The notes below the pieces were generated by a model. The model saw nothing but the letters and a program-made list of their open reading frames with translations. It was not told where the DNA came from and did no database searches. From Petrosia ficiformis (taxonomy: Eukaryota > Porifera > Demospongiae > Haplosclerida > Petrosiidae), in contig OX345636.1 in assembly GCA_947044365.1 (NCBI GenBank), positions 34,105,212-34,169,211 on the forward strand: a stretch of DNA of 64,000 bases, in the 5' to 3' direction. Below are positions 33,841 through 46,364 of the stretch, piece by piece (the stretch's first letter is position 1; the number at the start of each line of letters is the position of its first letter). The translations under genes were made by a program, and so were the position numbers.

Positions 33841-34169
33841 GGCTTTAATATTCATTATTATAAAAATGTATTTGCTCACAAATGTTATCACTATGCTTAT
33901 GATTCCAATGCAGCAAGCACTTCCACTTCCATGTTCCGAGTACACGAATGCGCATGCGTAATTAAATTCCTCTTAGGAAGATGGCGTCCAATTCGAGATC
34001 AAATCTTTGTAGTCGTTGAGATTGTCTTCTTTCATAGTATCTGTAGATATCATCTCGATACTTGTAGACCACAATTTTACTATAAATGCGACTGGAATGG
34101 TGCTAGAATCATTGTGATAATTCAACAAACAAAAAAATGATCAGTCTGAAAAATAATAATAATAATAAT
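33841..34169. other. Intergenic, nothing recognised
   Basis: AT-rich sequence ending in an (AAT)n microsatellite (34157-34178). The 69-codon plus-strand frame at 33931 has no recognisable features. Confidence 0.4.
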
Positions 34170-34645
34170 AATAATAATTATGAAGATTTTGCCAGTTTTG
34201 CCACTCGCCGGTTCTCTACCATAACGACAGTCTTTGGCCATCTAGAAGATGTAGGTAGTCATACAAACACTAGATATGATCAGGTATGTGTGTATTAAAA
34301 CCTATCTGTATATATTACCAGAGATTTCAGGTCATCACTTGCAATTGAAATGTATGGGCGGCCATTTTTTTTTCCATGCCATCCCTACATAAAGAGTACT
34401 ACCGTACTCTCTGATTATGAATAAAGATTTTGCCAGTTTTGCTACTTGCCGGTTCTCTACCTTAAAAAAAGATGTCCAGCTATCTAGAAGATATTGTCAG
34501 TCATAAAAACACCAGAAATCAAAAGGTATGTGTGTATTAAAACTTATCTCTATGATTTTAGCATAGATTTCAGATCATCACTTGCAATTGGAATATATGT
34601 ATGGCCCTATGCCATCCCAACATAAAGAGTACTAACGTACTCTTT
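34170..34645. repeat. Two-unit tandem repeat, ~240-bp period
   Basis: Two diverged units begin gaagattttgccagttttgc (34182) and aaagattttgccagttttgc (34425). They share 'cggttctctacc', 'atctagaagat', 'ggtatgtgtgtattaaaac' and end 'cataaagagtacta.cgtactct'. The array lies where further 3' exons of the Calx-beta gene would be expected. Confidence 0.75.
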
Positions 34646-34686
34646 GATTATATTGTGTTCATGCATGTACTATTAGCTAATCTTAC

Positions 34687-37571
34687 TATTATCATCAATG
34701 ATAACAACATCAGCTTCAGTAATATTACCAGGATTTAAATCACTACCAGTAGTATTAATTGTCAACTTAATTGCTTCATCAAATTCATATTCTGTGTCAT
34801 CACGAAATGTGATATTGAAACATGACATCTGACTAGGAGGTACAAATGTTATGACAGTAAGCAGACCAGAATAATCATCATCTAAGTGGTATAATAATAT
34901 ATTTTCAATAATTTAGAAAGGTTATTCAGATTTGTGCTAATGAATCTTACTTTCTGCATCATCATATCCTATAACAGAATTACTGATTATCAATGTAACA
35001 AAGGTTTCCATATCAAGCTGATTGCTTAGCACAAGGCATACTCGAACTTCCCTTCCTTCTTCACCAGAGTAAACTTGTTGAGTGAAAGAAACACTTGAAC
35101 CTAATTAATTAGAAAGACAACAAATATAAACGTTTAGTAATAAAGTGAAAAAACCTACTGCAATGTATTGGTTTTTATTATGATGACAATATTATTCTTA
35201 CTAGTGTTTAATTATAGTTATACACAATTACACCATAATATAATTATAGAACAAATATAAAAACTTGAATATTCATCAATATTTGTTGCCACACATGTTG
35301 CTATGCTTGCATTCCTATCTTGATTAATCATAAAAAACCTAAACAACTGTTACCCAAAGATTTCTCTTCTTCTCCTCTTGCTGTTTGAGTTGCTCTCAAC
35401 TATTTTATACACTGCAATGTTCCTTCTCTTTCTCTCTGGCTTGAACAACGCAGAATTTATACAAAATGTTTCAAGTATGACCAAGAATTCAAAGACATTG
35501 TAAAATCCCTTAGAGCATTGATGTCACATATATGTGACATTTGACCCCTACACTTTTGGAATGTGTTGCTAGAGTTGCGAAGCACTCCGAATGTTTATAA
35601 TTGGTGTCAGGGAAAGTCCATGAATATGCCTAAAAAGGTTGATGGTTTTTCGACTGCACTATGCCCTAAATAACGAGTACTAGGGAAATGTTAAAGGAAG
35701 TTCGAAGGGAGTGCAGGCCCCTTGCCAATCATGCAATTTAGCGATTCACTAGGTCCGCCCATGCAATCTGGTGAGTAGCTGGGACATTTGTTGTAAAATC
35801 CGAAATCACTTAGTGAGGGTTCTGCACTGCAAGTGCATTCATTTCTCATGCATTCCTCCTTCCTTTTTTACTCCCGACCCTCACCTTTACCTCTGTCGCC
35901 ATCACTCTAAACCACTTTTTATACCTTTTGACTTTAGCAAGCAAGATTCCCAATTTGGAATTCTTTACCCCAGGAAATAGTGAATTGTTCGTCATCTGAA
36001 TCATTTAAGCGTCATGTCACTGTATCTAGTCTCTTTTTTATTTGTACATTTGTTTCATTAGTACCTGTGTCTGGAATGAGTTTCATTGTTAGCTTTGAGC
36101 TATCTGTCTGACCAGTATGCATACTGCATTGAAGTTTCATTAAAAAATTTAAATTTAAATAAAAAAAAAGGAAATCCAATAATTTCAATTATCCTTATAG
36201 TAGATATACAAAGAAGCAGAATAATATTTTAATTAAATCAATTTAGGTTTACAAACCTTCTTTGTGAATCTAATATGAGTTATTAGACATGATTTAATTG
36301 GTACAAGTATGTACTCATTCAGTCAAAACAACCTGTATGACCAATTAAATTGTAATTTGAATCAAATACTTCTGGTATCGAAACTAATATTATAATGCAT
36401 GCTTACCATAGCAACTGGCTAGGTCTATTCATTCAGTTTACAGTTAAGTGAGCATGATGACTAAAATAATGTTCTGCAAAAATAAAATTGTTAAAATAAC
36501 AAATGTATTGGTTAGTACATTTCCAAGGATTCTTCAATCTGCTGCAACGTACTCAAATCAACTACCTATTCTGAAACCAAGACTGATTCAAAAATTGCCA
36601 CACACACACCACTTCTGGTGAATTCAACCGCACACATGTAGATGATAATTTTGAGTTATACATTTTAAACTTATTGCAGTAAGCTTGTTGTTATTACTAG
36701 TACCTATCGAATATCATAGAGCAAGATCAATAACTCACAATTAACAAGAGAACTTGTTTGTGTACACGAGTAGTTCAGAAGTAATCATTTAGTACTCAAT
36801 TGCCAACTTTAAATGATTTAGTATTGGATTAGAGTATAATATTTTTGTATAGTTATAGTAAAATACTTTTATAATATATATCCAAACACACAGCAGCAAA
36901 ATTAAACAAACCACCCTACATAAGCATAGCTATATAGCTATAGATACTGTAGGATTATATGGAAGTGGTTTGTTTAATTTAGCTGCTGAGGCACCACCCC
37001 AATCTTATTTGTGTGCTTATTTGGTTTTGACATCTTTTTCTTATTCAGATGTTTTAATTGTTTTTGCTTATATATATCTTCATTCTTTGATGGACTTGCT
37101 AGCTAGTTTATAAAAACTATTATGCAATGGGGTAGTTTGTTTACTTTTGTTCTTATTATGTAGCTACCTTTCAAGATTACAATTTGGGAAGAATATTAGA
37201 TTCAAAAATTGTATAAGTTATAGACAGTGACAATGTTCATACAACCATAATTGAATTATTGCTTTAGGCTCCTCCAGTGTGAAAATTCCCATGATAGTAC
37301 AATTTATAAAAAATAAACATTTTCAAAACAATGAAAGAACATGTAGGGATATCTAAACTGAAAAGCACATGAACATTTTAATTATGTATACATATAGCTA
37401 TATAATATGTACCTAGATGTATAGATACGTATATACTTCATAAAAGTATTAGCAATCAGTATATAGTCCATCATCAATTTAATTACCTTGAACATTCCCA
37501 TCAGACATTTCCCCAAGTCCATTACTTCCCAGCGAGAGTAATGATAATATTGCTAAAAGATGTAAGTCCAT
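34687..37571 (-). CDS. Secreted Calx-beta domain protein, 5' exons
   Basis: Three exons with consistent phase-1 junctions: 37571-37487 (signal peptide MDLHLLAILSLLSLGSNG), 35100-34951 and 34882-34687. Exons 2 and 3 together encode one Calx-beta domain: SFTQQVYSGEEGREVRVC, a central strand ending in IGYDDAE, then DDYSGLLTVITFVPPSQM, FNITFRDDTEYE and a final ADVVIIDDNS with the usual calcium-binding acidic end. Calx-beta domains occur in cell-surface adhesion proteins (known). The last exon ends in a good GTAAGA donor, but no further exon was found; tandem repeats and TE sequence follow, so the gene may be truncated or have a distant 3' part. Its first exon lies in duplication copy B, and intron 1 holds a LINE tail. 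Confidence 0.7.
35101..35559. other. Intron 1 of Calx-beta gene, no repeat recognised
   Basis: AT-rich sequence between Calx-beta exon 2 and the LINE remnant. Nothing supported. Confidence 0.4.
35560..36172 (+). pseudogene. LINE 3' end remnant
   Basis: One frame near 35930-36010 reads FPIWNSLPQEIVNCSSSESF. This is the terminal motif of many jockey/CR1-like reverse transcriptases (WNSLP followed by an aligned SF). The piece is followed by an untranslated stretch and an A-rich tail (36139-36172). Upstream the frame is broken. A 5'-truncated non-LTR element fits best; the clade is uncertain. Confidence 0.55.
36880..37035. repeat. Foldback repeat inside copy B
   Basis: The arm cagcagcaaaattaaacaaa (36893) is answered by the inverse 'tttgtttaatttagctgctg' (36970). 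Counterpart of 6110-6295. Confidence 0.6.
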
Positions 37572-38522
37572 TGCAACTAAGGTAATGGAGGGCAATTCCA
37601 ATCTCACTGAATAATCAAATAGCGAGCATAACTCTACAATGATCGGCCGTTTTACGGGAATATACACCTGTTCGTTAACAATGAAAATCAGGACATGTGA
37701 CTGTGGTGGGATTGAGACTAAAAATAGTGAGATTTCAGTGATTCAACTTAGTACTGCAGAGGTGGATTATGATGTTTTGTGGCACATGTTTACTCTGCCA
37801 AGTAAGTCCAAGATTTTCTGAATTTACAATTTTTATCGATAATAAAATTTAATTAAGAAAACGTTTAGCATAATGAGCATAATCGGCATAGTTCACGACT
37901 ATAATGGGTCTGAAGTTTGGGAATTGTTGATAATAGCTAAAAATGAAAACATAATAGACTCATGCCTATATAGTCTTTTATAACTTGTAAGTATCTTACT
38001 TCTTCCTAGTGATTCGTGAGATACTTCAGAGAACAATTTATTTGCAATGTTAACAGTATGACGGTATTTTTGACCACACTTCACAATTAATCTCAATTAT
38101 AAGCCCTCCCCCTTCCCCATGACCAAACCTAATTTTTTTTCTACACATTTGGCAGTACCACAGGGAAACTTTGTGATTTTACTTACTGCTATTATAAAAG
38201 AAAAGCATTGTAATATTTATGCTGCTGGCGTTTCATATTGAAATGTCAGGGATGGCTGCCCTCCCCCTCAAATATTTTTGCACCCCTGTAGTCCCCATTC
38301 CCACTGACGCCTATGGTACTGCTGTGGTGCTTATATTGCTCTGCATTAAATTACAATGGAATAACCCCACACAAGAAACGGAAATTGGAATGGTCATCCA
38401 ATGACATTATTATATCTTGTTATAATCTAAACCAATTATATGTTTCTTTTACATTAATTATTACACTTTATTAATTGTCATTTGAAGTCGAGAGATGGAT
38501 CTAAGAGGTTGCCAGGCACCAC

Positions 38523-39013
38523 TAGGCCTGCGGAAAATATGCTTAGCATAATTTAAGAATAATTGGGAAGATAAAATTTACGGGAATATTCCGAGCATAA
38601 TTGGAGTGAGCACGTGTTAAATGGCTGAAGCTAGAGTGAGGCAACAGAACTAGAAATAGTCTTGTGAGCCAGACTATACTAGAAGGTGACAACGAACTGC
38701 TAACAAGTGACACAGAACTTGAAGCTGAATTAAGCTCTTCTAGCAGTACTGTATCTTTACTTGATAAACTGAAACCACCACGACTGTCGGACCTCTCAAG
38801 GAAGAGTGACAAAAAAAAATCCTCCACACGATTTGAAAAGGTTAAAGGGTCCAAACTCTCGAAACAATCCGAAGACCATGTGATGTTTTTTTGTCCTTTT
38901 TCTAGCATAATCTTAGAATAATAAGTGAGTTTTTGAAAGAATAATTGGAATTTTTAAAAGCGCAGAAGAATAGAATAATTTCTAATTTTTTGGGCATAAT
39001 TTCCTCAGGCCTA
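38523..39013. mobile_element. hAT-type element with perfect 8-bp duplication
   Basis: Terminal repeats TAGGCCTGCGGAAA at 38523 and the inverse TTTCCTCAGGCCTA ending 39013 are flanked by an exact 8-bp duplication GGCACCAC (38515-38522, 39014-39021). Both subterminal regions contain several 'gcataat' and 'agaataatt' motifs, typical of transposase-binding repeats. Inside, a plus-strand frame (38664-38921) is Ser-rich then Lys-rich (ELSSSSSTVSLLDKL, RKSDKKKSSTRF) and may be a leftover of a transposase leader. Too small to be autonomous. Confidence 0.8.
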
Positions 39014-39741
39014 GGCACCACCCTTTGAGTTCATTAATGAGATTCATAGCTGCTACTTTATCACTTTGCAAAGCATTTTTTTGGTTCCTACTGTATGCCT
39101 TTTCTATGGGTAGCACCCTTTCCATGGCTCTGGATCTGCCCTCGAGTTGAACTGCTATTTCACTGAGAACCCTCACAAAAACTATATACAATCACAGTTT
39201 TTGATTACTGACAATGATTTCATCTTTTTATTTTAGTTGTGCAAAAAATTGAATAAGAACAAAGACAATCATGTGCAATTACTCTTGAATCAAGTGCAGA
39301 AACTTGTAAAGTGGTGTAGCTAGAAAGTGACTGTTATGGTAGAAAGCTAAGAAGCATCATTCCGTGTTGTCTGTTATTTCTCTTTACTCGTATATATCAT
39401 TTCTGCATGCACAGTGCATACATGGAACTGAAAAAAACAGAATTGTTAAAATGTATTGATTAGTAAACAGTTGCAATGATGCAATTATAATTTAATTGGT
39501 CCATACAGCTTGTATCATTTGTATGGCTGCCTGATAAAAGATACTTGTACCAATTATAATCAATTATCATGTCCAATATTTCATATTAAGTGCACAAAGA
39601 AGGTTTGGAAACCTTAAATGGTTCAATTAAAATTTTATTCTTCTTTGTATATCTAATAGACAGTATAAGGATAATTGAAATTGCAATTATTGGATTATAG
39701 TTACATGTATGTCACTGTGCAGTCATAACAACCTACATGAC

Positions 39742-40168
39742 CAGGCCCACTGAGAGAGAGGGGTGAAGGGGGTAAATTTCCCAGGGCCCCTACCTTTTGA
39801 GGAGCTTCGAGGGGCCCCACAGCTTTTCCCAAATTATTATTATTGATGTTATTATTGTTCAATCATATAACTGTTACCCATTAAGAAAGGTGTCTTTCTA
39901 GTTTTTGCATTAGGCAAAAGTATCTATAACATGATCAAAATTCAGTGCTTAAGTTTATAGCTATACAGTAGTTGAAACCTTACCAGAAGCATGAAGTGAA
40001 AGCAAGCCCAGTTGTCTTAAAATAACACATGGCACGGAAAAAACAGTATAGGAGTGTGGACAATGTTAATTGTCTGCCACACCCCTATGAATAATTAATT
40101 AACCCAAAGTGCATCAACAGCCCTCTCCCTTCCTTCCTCGGGCCCTTTTCAATGTCTCAGTGGCCCTG
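39742..40168. mobile_element. hAT-type MITE
   Basis: Ends CAGGCCCACTGAGA (39742) and the inverse TCTCAGTGGCCCTG (ending 40168), differing at one position. Flanked by tacatgac (39734-39741) and taaatgac (40169-40176), an 8-bp duplication with one mismatch. The interior is GC-richer with 'cagggcccc' and has no gene. It starts 12 bases after the empty target site of the protease element. Confidence 0.75.
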
Positions 40169-40360
40169 TAAATGACCAATTAAATTACAGTTTCCATTAT
40201 TCCTTGCAACTATTAGATAGAATGTATATGTTGCATAATCTTGAATTTTGTGTACTATAATGCCCACATTTCACAGATATAATATCATAGACATTTCTGG
40301 AGGTAAATTCTCTCTAGAACAACTTATAGTAGCAGTACAGTCTATGTGAGCATTCTTAGA

Positions 40361-40849
40361 CCCTTCCTGCTGATATAATATGAAGAAGACTTGTTGGTCA
40401 TTGGTGTTAACTACCAGGATTGTTTATCAAAAAAGCAAAGTAGAACTTATTTCCAACATGACCATCAACTCTAGTGACACCTGTGTAATGAACTGAACTG
40501 AACTGAACTGAATATGTTAATGAATAGAGTTTTAATTGAATATTTGTCTATTAAGTTCATGTCTGACATAATATTATATATATATAACCATGTGTTTTGG
40601 GTATTATAAGATCAGTTATTGCAGGAGCTTATGAGCGGCGATCATAAGCTCCTGGTTATTGAGAAATGGAGATTTGATACATTCGGTGGCTTGTCTAAAA
40701 ATAAAAATTAAAGTTTTCAAGGTAAGAAGAGATGAAGACATGTCCATAGAAATGCAAATCAATAACTTACAATGGCAGGTGAATTGCCTTGATGTTGACA
40801 ACTGAAAGCTGAGGTCTAGTGACAAAGAGACAACCAGAGATGGGTTGAC
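40361..40849. other. Spacer with short (AACTG)n run
   Basis: Between duplication copy B and the Gypsy fragment. A short pentamer array (aactgaactgaactgaactg) lies at 40488-40509. Nothing else recognised. Confidence 0.4.
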
Positions 40850-42496
40850 CCAGAATCAGACCTCAAGCAGACGAATGATGACATTGTGACGCTGACAGAA
40901 CAGTTGGGAAGCCTTTGGAAATGCCAGGGAGGTCTGTATCTGTAAGAAGTAAGGCTGTCCTCCCTAAATCTTTACATCTTTGCTACCACCTATTCCTCGA
41001 TTCTCAGGAGAAAAGCAACTGGATGGGGAGACCTTCCAGCAATGGCTGGAGCAATTTCAGTTGGTAGCAACTCTTGATGGATGGGAAGAGCATACAAAGC
41101 TTGTGAATCTGAACCCAACTTCGAGGTCCAGCTGTTTCATTTTATTGATCCTGTACTTGAGGACAACGAACTGAACGAAGTATAATTATAGTCTTCTGGT
41201 TGACTAACTGATGAAACAATATACCCTGTTACAGCTAGATCCAAGCTATCCCAAGTCAACTTGCAATTGTGGGTGAAAGCATATACCCATATCTTCCAAG
41301 GGGAGGACCAGAAGCATAAGCTATGGGCCAGTCAGTGCTTGTGAATCAGTACTTAAATAATGAATTATCATCATTCAAATCAATTCATAGATAATCAATT
41401 AAGCTCCTGTCACCCATATATATATACATATATATATCATAATTTCTTGTTGCCTTTTCTTTAAATGTCGAAACATTTCACTTTGAAGAATTTCTGATCA
41501 GAGAGTAACCAAACTTTATAAATTCATGATAACTATATTATCATGAAGATCGTAATGTAAACACAATTGCATTAGTGCATAAGAATGCGCCAAATGAACT
41601 TTTCATTGGGACTGATACCCAACCATCACTGGCTTATAGTAAGGACGGCTGGATTGATGGTGGATCTGCTGAATGGAGGAAGGACTATCCTCATAGAGGA
41701 GTCAAAAGAAAATTCAAACCGTAGAGTTATAAGGACTTGTTTCTCTTCACTCCTTGTATGGCTGAGTCTAAGTTGGTATTGGCTGACACCACTGTCAGTT
41801 AATCAAGAGTGTTGCTTGACACTTGTTAAAATTCCAAGTGATTTGTCAATTCGACTTGAGGAAGGTGACACCCTCGGGAAGCTAGAACCTGTTGATTATG
41901 TGGGATTACAGTACAAAACTAGGAGATGTATTGTAGAATGTGCCACTGTTTTGGCACAGGAAGAAAGGAAGTTGAGATTACTGAGAACTTTTTGGACATA
42001 CATTTGGACCATCTGTCAGGTGAAAAGAAACACCAGTTGAGGAATTTCTGACTACAAATTGTGATGAGTTTGTATTGGACTCATACAAATAAGTGTCAAA
42101 CAGCACTCTTGATTAACTTGGACAGTGGCATCAACCTGCCAGAAGAATGCCATTTGCTCAGTGTGAAAAGGTGTCCAATATGGTTAAAGAATGAATAATC
42201 AAGATGTCATTCAGCCACCAAAGATCCCCTTGGGCGAGTCCAATTGTGTTAGTTCACAAGAAAAATGAGTGGATGCATACTATCGTAAATTAAACCATTT
42301 AAGAAAGCTGGAAGTATTTCTACTCCCCATATCAATGACATTTTTGATCAGTTATTTGGATCCAAGTTCTCTCAATCTTGCCTCTAGATATTGGCAGGTA
42401 TGTATAAATCCAATCTCACAAGAGAAGACTCCCTTTATCACCTATTCAGGTCTCTATATGACTTTAACAAGATACTGTTTTGGATTAGTTAAATAA
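40850..42496 (+). pseudogene. Ty3/Gypsy gag to RT fragment, broken
   Basis: A Gag-like segment near 40980 (LPPIPRFSGEKQLDGETFQQ, WLEQFQLVATLDGW) is followed by a degraded protease region (41585-41720). A linker precedes the RT (VSNMVKE-like, ~42175). The RT core at ~42235-42496 has traces of YRKLNHLRKLEVF, LASRYWQVCINPISQEK and PFITYSGLY. The copy stops before the YxDD motif. Stops are frequent. The RT sequence differs from those at 25250 and 29237, so this is another Gypsy lineage. Confidence 0.7.
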
Positions 42497-43746
42497 TTGA
42501 TGAACACACAACAAAAGTTGATTTAATTTTGGCTAGCTTTCATGCTATATTAGTGTTGGTGCGCATATAACACCCATGGTAGATGGCATAGCCCAAGACA
42601 GTTACTAGGGCAAATTTGAGAAGTCATATCAGTAACTTCAGTGAGTGTTTTCTGCTTCTTATTCATGATTTTGTATGCTGCTATTTGTTATAGAGATTGA
42701 GAACAAAGTGTTTGATGGTGGGTTTAGAAACATTGACCGGAATAAACTTTGTCATAATATTGATGATGATTTCTTCAAGGGTCTATAAGAGATTGACTTA
42801 GATAAGAACAGGAGTGAAATCAATGAAATTTGTGAATCACTCCAGACGTCTGGAACTATAATAGATATCACTGATGCAAGTTCCACTTAAGACCAATCCT
42901 AGCAAAAAAAGCTTTTGAGTTTGCATGCTTTTTATAGTAAGCATAAGAAAACAAATCACAGGGAAGTAAAATTAGTAGGCAATTAACTTGGAATGCTTAC
43001 AGTTTTGAGCAATATATATAGATACATGCCTTTCTAATTTATTCTAATCTTTACAATGACTATATAATACTAAAATAATATTATAATACGCTAAAAATGA
43101 TATCTATGCATACTTGAACCTGATTGTGTCTTAAAGTTGTCACACGGTCTGTCCATCTACCGCTGCAGCTGACATATCACAAAAGGAAAGTAATTAACTT
43201 TATTGTAACTGTATTTCCTGCAGAGATATCAATTTACTAGAATGTAATTATTATAATTATATACAAGACTGGTACAACATAATTATAGCGAAAACACTGG
43301 AACGAATTCAATTCAAACATAAACTACCCCCCACACAAGTGATGCTTTAGAGTATCATTGGTCGCATAAAATTTGGGTAATAATTCATTACAGTCTTGCA
43401 GTGTAAAAAATTAGTTTGCATTGTCATGTTTCAAATTGAGTTAGCAATTTCTGTAGTACATAATTATATAAATTACTGATTTACAAAACAATCAAAAAAC
43501 AATTTGCATGTATGCATGATCATCTCTAATAGACAATAATTATGTTTTTCAATTATTTATTCCCGACAATGATTGAGTTACAAATTTTTTTCCAAATGTA
43601 ATTAAAAATAAAATATATAACTATTATATGTTTATCATTTGCTGTCATACATACACACATGACAGCAAATGATCAACATGCAATAGTGATAATTATATTT
43701 ATTTATCATTATCATTATTGAACTGAAAAGATTTCTTTTACAAGTT
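42497..43746. other. Intergenic, DDX42 3' flank
   Basis: No gene supported. A broken plus-strand frame near 42680-42890 (KVFDGGFRNIDRNKLC) may extend the Gypsy copy but is not recognisable. On the minus strand an AATAAA signal (43703-43698) lies ~45 bases past the DDX42 stop. A 15-base-arm hairpin (43634-43648 with 43659-43673) follows. Confidence 0.5.
43698..43703 (-). promoter_or_regulatory. Candidate DDX42 poly(A) signal
   Basis: AATAAA on the minus strand 44 bases downstream of the stop codon. The position and exact hexamer fit a cleavage signal. The site is inferred and was not tested. Confidence 0.5.
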
Positions 43747-46330
43747 TCAATTCCATCGACTCTTTCTTGGCTTCTTTTCAGTGGATGTGGAGGAGTGGGA
43801 AGTAGAAGAAGTGCCAGAGAAAGCAGATGGAGGAACAAAAGAAGGAGGTGGCATTCCTCGTGACTCAGAAAGAGAAGAAGTGGATGAGAATTTACCACCG
43901 GAAGCCGCTTGAAATCTCATTTTGTATTGTGCCTATAAAGAAAAAAAAAAGTAATCTATGATCATATTTTTGAAAATGAACTTTTTTAAGGGGAAAAGCA
44001 AAATTTAATACTAAATTGCTAATCAGCTGTTTTGTACAAGTCACTGAAATCTGGTATCCAGTAAGATCCCTTTTAAGTTACTACATTTCATTGGCTTCGT
44101 GTACAATAAAGCTAAGAGTTACTTTTTAATTAAACAAATAATAAAGATTGAGAACAAAATGTGAGATTACTTTGTGGAGTCATTGTTATTATACATGTTC
44201 TGATCACAGATTATATAATTATTTTATAATTGATAGATTAGCCACTGTCATAGGGATGGCCTGGATTAAAGCACCTACTAGGACAGCTTCTTCATAAACA
44301 TGTATCTATCCTATAATGCTTAATTATGACAAAATGATCAAAGATCAGACCAACATTTGTAATCAGAAAAAACTATATTATTTTGCTAAATTCAAAATTT
44401 AGAAGTACACATGTACCTGCATTGTTTCTTTAAGAGATGATAGTCTATCTCCACTCGGACCAGTAGTACTAACATGAGGAATAATTGAAGGTGAAGACGA
44501 AGAAGAAGATAACATCTTAAATGAAATAATAAATAATAATTATTATTAGTCACGATGCCATTATTATATAAAATTATGAAAAAAATAATGTTTTAATTGG
44601 ATTTGACATTCGATTTTTTTATGACTCAAAGGCATTGTATTCAATGGAGTTAACGATTAATGTAAATATATTTATTATACTGTATATGCCAGACTGCATG
44701 TTGCTAAAGATGTGACAAAAAAAAAACAACTCTCAGACTGCAAACAACAGTTTGCTAGTTTCAAAAGAAAGTTGACACATTAAAAAAAACAAAAAACAAG
44801 TTGTTAAATTTGCAAAAGATCACTTACAAAACAATACTTTTTTCTCCATAAATCTTGTTCACTACCAAATTTTAAAAACATTTTAAACATGTTATTTTGA
44901 GTTTTAGTTCCTTTTTCTATTTTATCATTTGACAAGGCAAGCAAGAGAAGACCACTAATCAAGCTGGGAAGGTTTAGATCCTATCCAAAATGAGTCAACT
45001 GAGTATGGTGAAACATGGTCTATGGACTCACTTCAAACGCACGCGAAATTATTAAATGTCAATTATCAGCCACGTATAGGACTAACAGATGACTAAACAT
45101 TACTCACAAGGAATGCAAAGGAAACTGCCAATGAACAAAAACACAGACTGTCTTTTTTTTTACAGCAATTTTGATTATAGATGCTTGGTTTCTATCATGG
45201 AAACCAAGCAACTATAATCAAATTCCATGCATTAAACGAGTTACACGATTACTCCATGTATCTACAAACTATGCTATAACATACAGACCTTCAATAACAT
45301 AGTGATACAGTGATTTGTTTCTCGTAATTATTATTCAATAATGAATTTAGATAACTACCAATAACCAATACCAGTCTGATATTACATTTACATACACATT
45401 CAATGAAAATGTATTAGTTTTCAGTCAATAATTATGGGTATCAAAAAGCTCTTTACTCATTTCTTGTGATTATAATACCACTAAAACATGACATTATTAG
45501 AACAGGTATTAGAATATTGGTTAAATTACTCAATACTGATACAAAGTTGCAAACTGTTACTGATAACTGATCTGATCATCAGTTCATTACTACAAAAAAT
45601 GTACATGTACATACCGCACTTGTGGCTCCTAAACCTGGTCTCTCTTTTCTACGACCTCGCCCTCCCCCTCCTCCTCCTCCCCCTCCTCCTCCACCTCCAC
45701 CTCCACCTCCACCTCCCTTTACAGCTTTGCGATTATGTCTTTGTCGAGATTTTCGAAAGCGAGCATTCTACATCAAGATATGAATACATGTATATTATAA
45801 TCTTAGTGCGGCTAAGTCACATCTGAAATGTATACCTGCATTGCAAGTTGTATAAGATCATCAGGAACATTCTGATCAGCTGCTTCCTATAGTAAAGTAA
45901 TTTAAAAAATATCTGTAATAACAAACATTTATATACAATCATTTTATTATTAGTCTCATCTTCAAATACAGTCTGGTTGAGAGATGCACAATTTCTGTCG
46001 CAGTAGGAGTGTCTAATCATCAGTAATCAATTGACAATGACATTCAAAAAATGCCTAAATGATTACACAGAATCCAAAAAGGAAAATAAGAAGAATCAAA
46101 TACCCTATATGCACTGTCTGTGATGTATGTTTACCACCCAGACAGCAACGATCTCTTAATTCGAATGCTTCTACCACCAACAAAAAGGTTTGGGGGTTTT
46201 CTGTGTTCTTGGTGTTTGAAATTGCCATTGATTTAGATAAACAGTATAGCTAACTTCATGCCTTAATTCGTAACTTATTATGGCCCGTAGGGCCATCCCT
46301 ATGATTGCTTTCCCACGGGTTCGAACTATA

Positions 46331-46364
<34 letters not shown>

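Larger units (their letters stand above)
36175..40360. repeat. Segmental duplication copy B
   Basis: Partner of 5440-8703 plus 14463-15420. It begins with the arm agatatacaaagaagcagaa and has the inverse arm near 39590-39680. It carries the signal-peptide exon (37487-37571), lacks the 6691-7111 MITE and the 8704-14462 protease element, and has two hAT insertions of its own (38523-39013, 39742-40168). The empty ATAAC site is at 39725-39729. Confidence 0.8.

Noticed and set aside
37639..37821. Plus-strand frame opposite the upstream region of the signal-peptide exon
   Set aside because: The counterpart in copy A (7447-7647) does not conserve the protein; the DNA is conserved simply because it was duplicated.
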